A DNA stretch of 64,000 nt from Phragmites australis (taxonomy: Eukaryota; Streptophyta; Magnoliopsida; Poales; Poaceae), in contig NC_084933.1 of the NCBI RefSeq assembly GCF_958298935.1, forward strand, positions 31,993,834 to 32,057,833. Direction: 5' to 3'. The notes beneath the pieces are model-generated. The model ran no database searches. It was not told where the DNA came from and worked only from the letters and a program-made list of their open reading frames with translations. Shown here piece by piece: positions 45,826 to 57,845 of this stretch. Position 1 is the stretch's first letter; every line of letters begins with the position of its first letter. The translations under genes were made by a program, and so were the position numbers.

Positions 45826-46187
45826 TGTAACGCCCGTTCAAATTTTGCTCGTGGTCCAGCCCAATCTTTCGAAGTCGGCCCAACTAGCGCAGCCCAGCCT
45901 GTCCCCCCCCCCCCCCCGTGTTCTCCCGCTGACCACCGGGGCCCACCTGTCGGCGCTTTCTTCTCCATCGCGCCACGCCCGCGCCCGCATCTGCGCTGCT
46001 TCCGCAACCGTCGCGCGCCCGCAATCCGAATTTGCCGGCACACTCCGCCCCACGCGCCCACGTCCACGCATTCGGTTGCGCGCGCCCTAGCCTATTTAGC
46101 CCCGCAGTGCCGCCATCTCACTCCCCATCTCACCGTGAACACCGAGCACCATAGCCGCCGCCGCCAAGCTCGCCGAGCGACTCCGCC
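45826..46187 (+). mobile_element. 5' LTR remnant of the Tekay element
   Basis: Only the first 362 bp remain, collinear with 49248-49606 of the 3' LTR, including a CCTATTTAGCCCCGCAG promoter-like site and a C homopolymer at about 45903. At 46187 it jumps directly into the gag zinc-knuckle coding sequence, so the rest of the LTR, the primer-binding site and most of gag are deleted. Confidence 0.88.
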
Positions 46188-46735
46188 AGGGAACCAGTAC
46201 TATCGGCCCGTGCTTCAGTTGTGGGAACTTTGGGCATCTCGCTAATAGGTGTCCTAGAAAGCAGCAGGGTCAAGCCAACCAACAACAGTAGAATCGCACC
46301 GGAGGTCAGCCATAGCAGCAGCCTCATCAGAACTACATAAGTGGGCGAGTCAACCACGTCGCTGCGGAGGATGCTCAAGACTCCCCGGATGTGGTGCTTA
46401 GTATGTTTCCTGCCAACTCCCACCCTGCTACAGTTTTATTCGATTCCGGAGCCACACACTCTTTTGTTTCAACTAAGTTCGTAGAAAAACACAATCTGCC
46501 GATAGCCGTAATGAAAAACCGATTGTTAGTTAGTTCTCCAGGAGGAGAAATGGAATCGAGACATGTGTGCCCTAAGATAAGCCTGGCCATAGGAGGGGTA
46601 GAGTTTCCTGCGAACCTTATCGTCCTGGAATCAAAAGGGATAGATATCATCTTGGGGATGGATTGACTGGCCAAGTTCAATGGAGTAATAGGATGTGCCA
46701 CCAAGATAGTTCAATTAACACACACATGTGGCACC
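46188..46735 (+). pseudogene. Tekay gag zinc knuckle and aspartic protease relic
   Basis: CFSCGNFGHLANRC at about 46,209-46,250 is the gag CCHC knuckle. The protease shows TVLFDSGATHSFVS (active-site DSGA), KNRLLVSSPGG and IDIILGMD. The next tryptophan codon is TGA (46664-46666), after which [10 protein letters not shown] continues in frame. A stop (TAG) also lies between knuckle and protease near 46,290. Confidence 0.85.
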
Positions 46736-46738
46736 AAG

Positions 46739-47890
46739 GTGGAGTTCAAGTCCACAACGGAACCTGGAGGAAATGTAAAGCTCAACCAAGCCAAGGCGGT
46801 GGAAGAAGTCAGGATAGTTAATGAATTTCCGGACGTCTTCCCCGAGGAAATACCAGGTATGCCGCTAGATCGAGATATCGAGTTTGTTATTGAATTAGTA
46901 CCTACCACCGCTCCTATATATAAAAGGCCATACCGTATGGATGCCAATCAATTGGCCGAGCTCAAGGAGCAAATCCAAGAGCTATTAGATAAGGGGTTTA
47001 TTCGTCCTAGTACTTCACCATGGGGAGCCCCGGTTATCTTTGTGCCAAAGAAGGATGGAACCCAAAGAATATGCATTGATTATCGTGCACTTAATGAGGT
47101 GACCATTAAGAATAAGTACCCCTTGCCTCGTATTGAGGATTTGTTTGATCAGTTAAAAGGAGCATGTGTCTTCTCCAAGATTGATATGCGGTCGGGGTAC
47201 CATAAACTAAAGATCCGAGCATCGGATATCCCTAAAACCGCTTTTGTCACTCGATATGGTCTGTACGAGTTTACGGTGATGTCGTTTGGATTGACCAACG
47301 CCCCCAGATACTTCATGTATCTCATGAACAAGGTTTTCATGGATTATCTAGACAAGTTTGTAGTAGTGTTCATCGATGATATCCTGGTCTTCTCGAAGAA
47401 CGAGGAAGAACATGAGGAGCACTTGAGAATGGTCCTGCAGAAACTCAGGGAGAATCAGTTATATGCCAAGATGAGTAAGTGTGAGTTTTGGTTGACAGAA
47501 GTATCCTTTTTGGGACATATCATCTCGGCAGGAGGAGTATCCGTGGACCCTAGTAAGGTAAAGGAGGTTCTAAATTGGAAGCCACCGCAGACCGTCTCAG
47601 AGATTCGGAGTTTTCTAGATTTGGCGGGATACTATCGTCACTTTATAGAAGGCTTCTCCAAGATCGCTAAGCCAATGACGGAGTTGTTGGAGAAAGGAAA
47701 GGAATTCAAATGGACCACTGCACGAGAGGCCAGCTTCAATGAACTAAAGAAGAGACTAACCACTGCTCCAGTGTTAATTATGCCCGACACCCAGAAGCCG
47801 CTCTCGGTGTACTGTGATGCCTCGCGCCAAGGGTTAGGGTGTGTGCTAATGCAAGAAGGCCATGTGATAGCCTATGCCTCAAGGGAGTGG
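46739..47890 (+). pseudogene. Tekay reverse transcriptase and partial RNase H
   Basis: An open stretch covers the whole reverse transcriptase: [14 protein letters not shown], the thumb/fingers region [61 protein letters not shown], and catalytic FIDDIL (aspartates at about 47374-47379). RNase H begins with [20 protein letters not shown] and stops at HVIAYASR (about 47,880), where a deletion joins it out of frame to the integrase linker. The remaining RNase H catalytic residues are missing. Confidence 0.9.
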
Positions 47891-49201
47891 TGTGGTACAA
47901 GAAAAGGATATGTGTTTCGAATGTCAAAACTATTCGAGAAACAATTCTAAGAGAAGCCCATGACTCAGCTTATTCCATTCACCCGGGAAGCACTAAGATG
48001 TACAAGGTCTCAAGGATCAATATTGGTGGTACGGAATGAAACGTGAAGTAGCAGAATATGTGGCCCTGTGTGACACCTGCCAGCGAGTCAAAACTGAACA
48101 TCAGAGACCTGCCGGATTACTCCAACTATTAAGAGTACCTGAGTGGAAATAGGAAGAAATCGGCATGGATTTTATAGTGGGATTACCCCAAACCCAATCC
48201 GGTTATGATTCTATATGGGTTGCAGTAGATCGGCTAACAAAAGTCGCTCACTTGTCAAGGAGACATACAAGGGACAAAAGCTCACATAATTGTACATGTC
48301 TAGGATTGTGTGTTTGCATGGAGTACCCAAGAGGATAGTATCTGATCGTGGTACCCAGTTCACATCACGATTTTGGCAATGACTGCATGAGTCTATGGAC
48401 ACCAGATTGAACTTTAGCTCTACGTACCACCCGCAGACCGATGGACAGACGGAAAGAACCAACCAGATTCTAGAGGATATGCTGAGAGCATGTGCCTTAA
48501 AGAACGGAAAGAGTTGGGATAAGAACCTCCCTTTTGCAGAGTTCTCATATAATAATAGTTACCAAGCCAGCCTGAAGATGGCCCCTTTTGAGGCACTATA
48601 CGGAAGAAAGTGCAGGACCCCACTATTCTGGAATCAAACCGGAGAGAGCCAAGTGTTTGGCCTAGAAGTCTTAAGAGATGCAGAAAGGCAAGTGCAGGAG
48701 ATTCGGGACAACTTGCGGACCGCACAATCTAGGCAGAAGAGTTATGCTGACAATCGACGTCGAGAGATGACCTTTGAAGTCAGAGACTTCGTATACCTCA
48801 AGGTATCCCCGATCAGAGGTCTTCGCAGATTCAAAGTCAAGGGTAAACTAGCAACCCGATACATTGGACCATTCTAGATATTGGAAAGGAGAGGGGAAGT
48901 GACCTATCAACTAAATCTACCACCCCAGCTCTCTGGTGTGCACAATGTCTTTCATATTTCACAACTGAAGAAATGCCTGAGAATCCCGAAGGAGCAGCTA
49001 CCCATGGAGGAGCTGAATATTCAGGAGGATCTGTCCTATTCAGAATACCCTGTCAAGATTCTCAAAATATGTGAACGTGTTACCCGGAACAAAAGGCTCC
49101 GTATGTGTAAAGTACAATGGAAACATCACTCGGAAGCAGAAGCCACCTGGGAAAGAGAAGATGATCTTAAAGCAGAGTTTCCCAGCCTTTTTTTTTTCTG
49201 A
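47891..49201 (+). pseudogene. Tekay integrase and chromodomain relic
   Basis: After the deletion: [26 protein letters not shown], then frame change, REVAEYVALCDTCQRVKTEH, EWK-stop-EEIGMDFIVGLP, a damaged core centre, [74 protein letters not shown] and YIGPF followed by TAG (48875-48877). The frame reopens for LPPQLSGVHNVFHISQLKKC and a C-terminal chromodomain-like block YSEYPVKILKI...CKVQWKHHSEAEATWERE. The chromodomain after integrase marks the chromovirus group, and the sequence style is that of Tekay/Del. Confidence 0.9.
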
Positions 49202-49247
49202 TCTTTCCGAATCTCGAGGATGAGATTCATCCTAAGGTGGGTAGGTT

Positions 49248-51197
49248 TGTAACGCCCGTTCAAATTTTGCTAGCGGCCCAGCCCAATCTTTCAAAGCCTG
49301 TCAACCTAGCGCAGCCCAGCCTGCACCCCCCCCCCGCGTTCTCCCGCTGACCACCGGGGCCCACCTGTCGGCGCTTTCTTCTCCACCGCGCCACGCCCGC
49401 GCCCGCATCTGCGCTGCTTCCGCAACCGCCGTGCGCCCGCAATCCGAATTCGCCAGCACACTCCGCCCCACGCGGCCACGTCCACGCATTCGGTTGCGTG
49501 CGCCCTCGCCTATTTAGCCCCGCAGCACCGCCATCTCGCTCCCAATCTCACCGTGAACACCGATCGCCATATCCGCCGCCGCCAAGCTCGCCGAGCGACT
49601 CCGCCGCACCCGAGCCATCCCCCTCCGCGTCTGAGCCCGCCGTCGGGTTTGCCGAAGCCCGTGGAGCCCATTTCACCGTTCACCGACACCTCTCCGCCGC
49701 CGGAACCGAGACTTCACCGATCGCCGGTAAGCTCCGCCGCCCCCTCGTCGTTGCCAGCCTACTCTGTACCTCCCCGCGGTCAATTGACGCCCCCTCTGTC
49801 TCCACGTGCCTCCCAGTAAGCGTTTTCGACCTTCAATTGAGCCGTCCCGTCGTCGCAGCAGTGTTTTCATCGAGTTCCGCCTGCCATTGCCGTCGCTAAC
49901 CACCGCCAAGACCTCCCCGGCAGTCGACAAGCCCTCGGTGAGACTCCCCGTGCCCTCCCCGTTCTTTTGCACTGTTTCCCGTAGAGAATGGTCGCCCGTA
50001 GTGCGATCTCGAGCGTCTCTGGCGAGATTCGGGCGAAGCCCGAGGCGGCGCCGCCGTCCTCCATCGCCGTCGGCTCTGTTTTCCCCCGATCAACCTCGGC
50101 CGTCCAATCCGAGATGAGTGCCTAGATTAGAATACCCCGTACCCTTTCGCAGACCAATAGGAAGCTGCCATGTGTCCTCTTTATTACAGTCAGCAAGTCA
50201 AGCCACGTCAGCGCGCCACGTGGTCGTTCCTGTCCTACGTGGCAAAGCCATGTCAGCCCTGGAGCCCAGTCAGCCGCCATGTCAGCCAGTGACATCAGCA
50301 TTGCGCAATAAATAGGGTTTTAAGTATAAAAATAAATCAAGTTATTCTCTGAAATTAGGTAAACTTTCAGATAGACCCTTAGACTTCATTGTTTTCACAA
50401 AAAAGCCCTTAGATGGTTCTGTTTTATGCAATTAGGCCCCTAAACTTTAGGATAATTGCATTTAGACCCCTGAACTTTAGGATAATTATTGATAGGTCCC
50501 TGAGCTTTGCTCTTAAGCCCCTAGAACTTTCTATTTTCACAACTTAGTCCCTGCAATCTTTCAGAAAAGCCCCTGTAGAGTAAAACTAGCGTAACTTTTT
50601 CATACGAACTTTGATTTAGGTGATTTTCACGCTACCGAGATCGTAGCAGCGTCTACTTTCCTTTAATAGCCTTTTTAGAGTTAATTGCTCCTGTTTGGTG
50701 TGGTTTATTTAGCTATTTGTTTGTTACTTTCCGATGTGTGCTTTGGCTTTAGGAGGCGAGCAGAGTGTCAGTGTTCAGGACCAAGCTTTTGAAGACTTCG
50801 AGCAGCCTACTTTTGAAGGCAAGTGTTCTTGATCACTTTGATTCCACTATAGGTCATTATAGTTTTATTTTCCTTAGCTGCATGCTTGTTCAATTATGAA
50901 ATCCCATGAATAGGGTTTTACTAGAATTTAGTGTGATCATTCCTTGTAGTCATGCTAGTGCAGTCAGGGATTAGAATAATTATAAATTTTGACTAATGCC
51001 TATGAAACAAGTATTGGGGAATGATAATCTTGTAGTAACTTGAATTAGGGATCCCAACTAGATGGTTGGTATGTGGTGGAGCTACACAGCAGGGATTGTG
51101 TACGTTCTTGTGTGGGATCCTAAGGACCGGTTCTTGGAGTCTGTAACCCGGCATAACAGCACAACTATGAGGCCTCTATGGGTACAGCCTGGCTAAG
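49248..51197 (+). mobile_element. 3' LTR of the Tekay element, first part
   Basis: It starts TGTAACGCCCG after the purine tract, with a CCTATTTAGCCCCGCAG site near 49,508. It then passes through a GC-rich leader (49.5-50.1 kb), a stretch of repeated CCCTTAGA / CCCCTAAACTT phrases (50.37-50.55 kb) and T-rich sequence. It is interrupted at 51197 by a retrotransposon insertion with target duplication CTAAG. Open frames at 49498-50117 lie in the leader and show no family. Confidence 0.85.
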
Positions 51198-53801
51198 TGA
51201 AAGTGCATCTAGCCCTTATGTGTGGTTTTGGTAATTAATGACAATACATATGGACTAACAATGTTGTTGAGATTGTTAGTAGGTTGTTCAATAGGTGATG
51301 CATGGAGAAGAGACATGCATGAACTCTAGGTGAATGGGAAGATTGAAAGTACATCAAGATGAATGAGCTCTAGGTGATGCTCGGATGTGATGCATGGAAG
51401 AGAAATATGCATCTAAATAAATGAGCTTTTAGTGATGCTCATAAGAAGAAGAAGAAGCTCAATAAGATTAGCAATAAGCTTGAATGCTAAGTTACTTGTG
51501 GAGATCAAGTAACTAAAGGTATGACTTGTTAATAGAGTTTTATGGACTAACCCGTGTGCTATGTGTTTAAGAATGAGTGGGGTTAGGTTCTATATGAAGA
51601 TTGACAATATGCATGAAGGCTAATAAGTTACTTGTGGAGATTGAGTAACTTAAGGTATAAATGTTGTCATTTAGGTTTTATGGACTAACCCATGTACTTT
51701 GTGCTTGAGAGTGAGTTGGGGTTAGGATCCATAAAAAGGCATAAGTTGAATTGAAATCATATATGCCAAGAGTGAAGAACAAGAGTGGACTCCATATATG
51801 AAAAAGTGAATTCCTTGAAGATATCGAATACAAAGTGGTTTGCTATGGCAAGACGGTGAAGGGCAAGCAAGACTCGGCTGCGATGGACCATCCGTGGTGA
51901 AGGGCAAGCAAATGGCTTGGCGCCGAAGGACCAAGGCGGTGGTGAAGAGCGAGTGAAGGCTTTGCGCCGATGGACCGTGCGAGGCTATAGGAAGCTATGG
52001 ATGATTCACATCAATCATACGAAGAATCAAGAAGAGATGGAGTGAAGATTTTATGGAAGTTAGCAACCCTCAAGGTTTGAAAGAAAAAGAAGCGGTACTT
52101 GAAAGTTTTCAAATGCTCAAAGTGGTTCAAACGAGTTTTATCTTTGAATTTGAGTATAGGTATGCCGCACTATTAAGAGGGATGCAACGTGAGCTAATTG
52201 TCGCATCTCAGTGCTCAAGAGTTCCCAACCAAACCCAAAGTGAGAGTTTGTTGTTAAGAGTCCGGAGCGGAAAGTGCGGAAGTGTCCAAAATGGGTTTTG
52301 GAGTGTTCCTAATTTGATCCTATGTGTTTTAGGTCATGAATTCAGTTGGTATGTGTAGCCCTCTGAATAAGCTTTCCATAGAGTCCAAAATCGTCGAAAT
52401 CGGACTCCGGGATCAAAAGTTATCGTCGTTTTTCGGAGGTCAGCTGTGCTGTGGCCGGAGACTCCGGTGTAGGTCGGAGACTCCGGTACCTGGAAAGGCC
52501 GGAGACTCCGGTAAAGTCCGGATACTCCGGTGAAGTCCGGATACTCCGGTACCTGGAGTGGCCGGAGACTCTGGGAAGTCTCCGGGGCCGTTTTCTGGGT
52601 TAAGTGCCGATCGAAGACTCCGGTGTAGGCCGGATACTCCGGTAAAAGTCCAGAAAAGAGCGTAACGGCTAGATCTGACACATTCTGTGACCGTTCTGAC
52701 GCCGTATTTGGATTTAGGGTCGGATACTCCGGTGTTCACCGGATACTCCGGTCAGTTCTGTCAAAAACAGTAACGGCTAGTTGTTTGGAGTGGGCTATTT
52801 ATACCCCACTCACCCCATCCTTTGGGGCTGCTGGAAGGGCACGAAAAGAACACATTTCTAGAGCCAAAAGAACCTCTCCCACTCCATTCTAGTGTGTGAT
52901 TTGAGAAGAAAAGAGAGTTGGGTTGAGAGATTGGATGATTGAGTGCAAGTGAGCAAAATCCAATCTTGAGCACTTGAGTTCTCGGCAAGAAGTTCGTCGT
53001 CGTGTTTGTTACTCTTGGAGGTGAAGCCTCCTAGGCGGCTAGGCGTCGCCGACGAGCACCCAAGGTTGTGGGTTGCCGCGGAAGTTTGTGAAGGGCTCGA
53101 TTTCGCCTCCGCAAGGGAAGAAATCAAGAGTGGATCGAGGAAAGCGGTTGAAAGAGACCTGGCTCGTTGGAGCTTCCTCAACGGAGACGTAGGATTCACG
53201 GTGGTGAATCTGAACTTCGGGAAACAAATCTTTGTGTCTCCTCTCTTGTTTCCTTACTTTTAAGTTCTTGCTCAAATCTTTGTGCATATTGCTCGATATA
53301 CTTGTTTGTGTGTATTTGAGTGTAGGTTCTTCGTGAATCTGCTTGGAATCATCTCCGGGAACACACCACATCACTTGGTTTGAGCTAGAACCCTCTACTC
53401 ATTAATTTCATTCAGTTTCGGGCTCAGTCCTGTACAGAACCCGGACAATCCGGTCTTTACCGGAGTTTCCGGACCTGTACACACCGGAGTATCCGGACTA
53501 CACCGGGGTCTCCGGTGAACAGTAATTTCAGATATATGAACAGTGTTTTCAGCCTTTTTCAATTTACGTTTTATTGCATATCTCTTGCTAGAATTGAGTA
53601 ATTTTTGTCACCTTAGGATTGTAATTTCCACACTTATTTAGGTGATTGTGCACTAGTTGAGCCTAGCATATTTAGGTTTTTCTCTTGTGAAAAACTCGTT
53701 AGTTTATATTCCGCTGCAAGTTTATGCCAACGGTAGAAAGGGTTGAATTTTTGTAAAAACGCCTATTCACCCCCCTCTAGGTGACTTCATTGTCTTTTCA
53801 A
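51198..53801 (+). mobile_element. 5' LTR of the gag-only element (2,604 bp)
   Basis: Starts TGAAAGTGCATC and ends GTCTTTTCA. CCGGA(G/T)ACTCCGG motifs cluster at 52,450-52,760, immediately upstream of the TATA-like TATTTATA (52796-52803), and again at 53,440-53,515. Open frames inside it are near-identical in the 3' LTR and reflect repeat duplication, not genes. Confidence 0.93.
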
Positions 53802-53803
53802 TT

Positions 53804-53816
53804 GGTATCAGAGCCA
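53804..53816 (+). other. Primer-binding site (tRNA-iMet)
   Basis: TGGTATCAGAGCC two bases after the 5' LTR, the standard copia primer-binding site. Confidence 0.9.
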
Positions 53817-53854
53817 AGTTTCTCTTTTCGGGCTTTACCGCCTAGAGAGTAAAG

Positions 53855-56085
53855 ATGTCGACTAGTGGATTAGTGCACGTAGAGCCACTCCTTTTAGATG
53901 GTTCTAATTATTGTGATTGGAGTACTCGCATGCTTAATATCTTTAGGGCCATGGGTCCTCAAATAGAGCGAGTTGTAGATGTGAGCATTTCTCCTCCTAA
54001 TGATAAACTCATATCACCCGAAGAGGAAGAGAAATGCATACATCTCAATGCTCAAGCTACTAATGTCTTATTTGATGATTTGAGCATGGATGTTGTTGAA
54101 TCAATCTTTCCGCTTGAAGACGCTCATCTCATTTGGACTACTCTTAAAGAAAGATATGACAAGCCCAAATGTGATGAAGAAGGACTTCTTCCTAAGACGT
54201 CATTTGCGGAATGCTCTACTTCATCATCACACCATGAAGAGCACCAAATGACTTTCTCTTTTGTCCAAGAGGATGTCACTCCGTCATCTACTTCACCAAC
54301 ATTTAACAACGAGCAAGGTAATGAAATGGTGAGTGTTGTAAGTGAGTGTTCAATCCCTCCTTTGGACTTTAACAACACTTGCAATGAAATTTCCATATCT
54401 AGTAATGTTGTTAAGCCTTGTATATCATCTAGTGCTAAAATGTCTATTCATCATGATGATATGGTTCTTTGCTCTCATGGTGATGCATCTATTTCTACTA
54501 TTATTTGTGAGACTAATATGTTGAAGGAAATAGAACTCTTTGAGAGACAAAGTCTAGGTGGAGAAGCATCCACCTCTCCAACATGCTCATCTCCTCACAC
54601 CGAGTCTCCATTATGCCTTATGGCAAAAGGTAAAAGGAAATCGGTAAGTGAGATAAATAACGCTAATGCTAGTTCTAGTGCTAGTGATAGTGATGAGCTC
54701 AGGTTTGATCTTTTGAGTAAAAAGAATATGCCTAAAATGATCAAACTCTTGCGTATAATACAAGGTCATGAGGAAAGCCTAGAGAGACAAGAGGAATTCC
54801 TCATTGAGAAAATAGAAGAACTTAAGGCCTTAAATGTGAAATATGAAGAACTTCAAGAATCCCATAGTTCTTTATCTAATCTTTATGGGGATCTTAAAGT
54901 TAAGCATATTTCTTTGATTGATAAATTAGATACTATGCCTCTAGTGGATTTAGAAAAATCATGTCCTAATTGCAATTCTTTATCTAAGGACAAATCCACT
55001 ATTTCTTCTATTGATGATGCTTGTGCTACTAACTCTAATTCTTATGTAGCATCTTTGAAGAAAGAAAATATTGGCTTACTAGCAAGCATGTGGCCTTGCA
55101 AGAAAATCATGATGAGCTTGTGTGCTCTCATGAAAATCTTGTGGACTCACATGCCGTGCTAGAAATAGATCATGAGGTAATCATCACAACGGTAAAATCC
55201 TATAAACCTCATGTGGACATTAGCACACATTCTTTTCATAATGTAGATTTAACATGTGCTAGTTCTAGCAATTCATTTAATGTCAATTCTATATTCAATG
55301 ATGAATTGCCTACTAATCTTTGTTGCTCTAAAGCTAATATTTTTCCTAGTGTTGCTTGTAATATTGATAGCAAAGGGAAAAGTGAGAAGCACAAAGATTA
55401 TGGACTTGATGCAAAATCCAACAAGAAGAACAAGTCCAACAATACCAAGATCAAGGGGCAAGAACAAAAGAAGAAAAAGACTCTCATCACTTGCTTCAAG
55501 TGCAAGAAGAAGGGTCACCATGTGAGAGATTGCTCCTTGAAGAAAGAAGAGAATGACATGAGCAAGAGCCAAGATAAGAAGATGGCTCATGTCAAGTGCT
55601 TCAAGTGCTCAAGCATGGGACACTATGCCTCTATGTGTTCCAACAAGGTTGATGACAAGACCACACTTCCAAAGAAGAAAACAAGAAGAAGCAAGAGGAA
55701 GTGTTATGGATGCAATGAGAAGGGATATGAAATTGCATCATGCCTCTACATGAAGAATGAAGGTCTTATGTCATCAAGAAAGAGGCTCGCCGGCAAGGAA
55801 GAAAGCAAGAAGCAAGATGAGAAGGCATCTTGCAAGGACAAGCACCGCATTTGCTACACTTGCCGGACCAAGGGACATATTGGTAAAAATTGTCCTATTG
55901 GTAACATTCCTAAGCCTAACTCTTTAATTGATAATAATTTATCGCTTAGGAAGGTTAAAAATGGAACTTGTGCTACTAAGGTGATTAGTTCATCATTTGC
56001 TAGCACAAAGGTCATTTGGGTGCCTAAGTCTCTCGTGACTAACCTTAAAGGACCCAACATGGTTTGGGTACCACAAAGTGCTTAA
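53855..56085 (+). pseudogene. SIRE-type Gag with four zinc knuckles, one frameshift
   Basis: The ATG frame starts MSTSGLVHVEPLLLDGSNYC, a typical copia gag start, followed by a UBN2-like region (LNAQATNVLFDDLSMDVVES and LIWTTLKERYDKP), a Ser/Thr-rich linker, and a coiled-coil segment (GHEESLERQEEFLIEKIEEL onward). Near 55,085 the frame changes by one base: frame one reads on to 55162, while the natural continuation ALQENHDELVCSHENLVDSH runs in the next frame to TAA at 56083-56085. The second part has four CCHC-type knuckles: CFKCKKKGHHVRDC, CFKCSSMGHYASMC, CYGCNEKGYEIASC (His replaced by Tyr) and CYTCRTKGHIGKNC. It ends WVPKSLV...WVPQSA. Gag would form the particle and bind RNA. With the frameshift this copy gives a truncated product unless frameshifting occurs. 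Confidence 0.88.
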
Positions 56086-57480
56086 TGTGCTAAATAGGTG
56101 CTTGGAGATGCATTGAAGACTTGGCTTACTTGAGAAGAACTATATTGAATATCTCATCTCAAGACTCTTTCAAATTGGGCTTTCTCATGATATTTGGAAA
56201 GAAGTGCCAAGAGTGTGGATTATTGCTTTATTTCAATCTTCAATGACATCTCGGTAACAAGTATCTAACTTGAGCTATCTAGCCACTTAGCTTAGCATAG
56301 ATGCAAATATTCACAATTTTTCATGGTGGAGAGCACTTAAATGTGGCTAGGTAAAATTTGAGCAAGACTTATACTTTGTGTTACATGATGCTTTTTATGG
56401 CTCTCTAGTAGAGCAAGATCTTGTTAATAATGTAGGTGATGGATACTTTGTGATGGCTATGGAAGATGAACTTAATTTATATGATTTCATGGTTGTAAGT
56501 TCATTCTTAGCACAAGTATTTCCATTGTAAAGTTATTTTGTACCTTAACTCAAAATATAGGGTAAACTCCTCTAGATTCTTAATGAACCAAGTGCATATT
56601 ACAAGTAATTCAAAAACTTGGATGCACATATATATGGGGAGCTCATCCTATGTTTTGTGCTTTGAGACTAATATTTCTTTAAGTAAAATTTGTATTTAGT
56701 CTCTTGGTAAAATGGAGGTCATTGGAGACTTGGCTAATTATTTGAAGATTTATCTAATTGATTAAAGAGTCAAGTTTTATGGAATTATGTTTATTATTAC
56801 CCAATGTCACTCTATGAAGGTAACTCTCTATCACAATGCCTTAAATTCATATTCTTGTTCATTGTGTTAGATTTATTGTTCTACACTTTTTGTAGAAGTT
56901 TCTAGCTCTTTGCATGTGTAGGTTATGAATCTATGCTTGTTTAGAGCTTATGCTTATGTTAGCATGTGTAGACTTTATTGCAATCTTGCCATGCCTACTC
57001 GTTTCATATTCATACATGTCTTGATTGCTTGCTAAGTGTGCTATGAATTTGTTTCTAGTGCATCTAGCTTTTCCTGCTAACTAGTATGTGTAGGATGCAT
57101 TGCACTTTCATGTGTTGATTGTGGTTTTGGAGCCTTATTTGATCTTATTCATCTTATTGAATTCTATTTGGCTCTCTTTTGGAGATATTAATGGATTATC
57201 ACATTATGGGGGAGTATTATGCTTTATGCATCTTAAATACCCATAATTTGTGAACATTTGAGCAATACCATTTAGAATTGATATTATTGTTTATCAAGCA
57301 TCTATGTGGTATGTCAAGCTCATATAAATCTCTCATTTTTGCAAGAATCCATTAATTGATCCACCTTTGGTTTAAATTGAAACTTGAGAGTCGTGGTGCT
57401 TATCTAGTGATCTTTTCAATCTCAAGATTTTTAATTTGAATCATTTCTCATTCGGATCAAATCAATAATTGTTTTCATTG

Positions 57481-57845
57481 TCCGGAGTCTCCGGTGTTCA
57501 CCGGATACTCCGGTAGTTGGTGTTTTTAGTTCGGAGTCTCCGAGGTAGACTCCGGCAGAGAGTCTCGGTTAAGCATTTATTTTTGTTGAAAAAGACCGGA
57601 GTCTCCGGTGTTCACCGGATACTCCGGTAGGAGAAAATATTTTTACCGGAGTCTCCGAGGGAGACTCCGCCAGAGAGTCTCGGTTAATATTTATTCTTTT
57701 GATAAAAAAAGGACCGGAGTCTCCGGTGTTCACCGGATACTCCGGTATCTGGAGAACTCGGAGAGTCCGGCAAGGTTCCGAGTCCTTTTTGTGTGGCGAC
57801 TGAGTGCCACCCGGAGTCTCCGGTGTTCACCGGATACTCCGGATC
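57481..57845. repeat. Tandem hairpin array (about 117-bp period)
   Basis: Four copies of a 32-34 bp near-palindrome: CCGGAGTCTCCGGTG, two bases, CACCGGATACTCCGG. Copies start at about 57,481, 57,597, 57,714 and 57,811. Between the first three copies lies a second repeated block containing GACTCCG(G/C)CAGAGAGTCTC, itself a small fold-back. Spacing is 116, 117 and 97 bp. Confidence 0.9.

Larger units (their letters stand above)
45826..51197 (+). mobile_element. Tekay-type chromovirus (Ty3/gypsy), deleted; continues at 63069
   Basis: Both LTRs start TGTAACGCCCGTTCAAATTT (45826 and 49248), and the five bases before the first are gacat. Between them lie gag, protease, reverse transcriptase, integrase and chromodomain relics in gypsy order. 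A purine-rich tract AAGGTGGGTAGGTT precedes the 3' LTR. The 3' LTR is split at 51197 by the gag-only element and continues at 63069. Confidence 0.9.

Noticed and set aside
49498..50117. Plus-strand frames of 88-133 codons
   Set aside because: They are in the leader of the Tekay 3' LTR and show no family.
52053..53374. Repeated open frames (101, 115, 113, 111 codons) also seen at 61.3-62.6 kb
   Set aside because: They exist twice only because the LTR exists twice; several span the CCGG hairpin motifs and have no homology.
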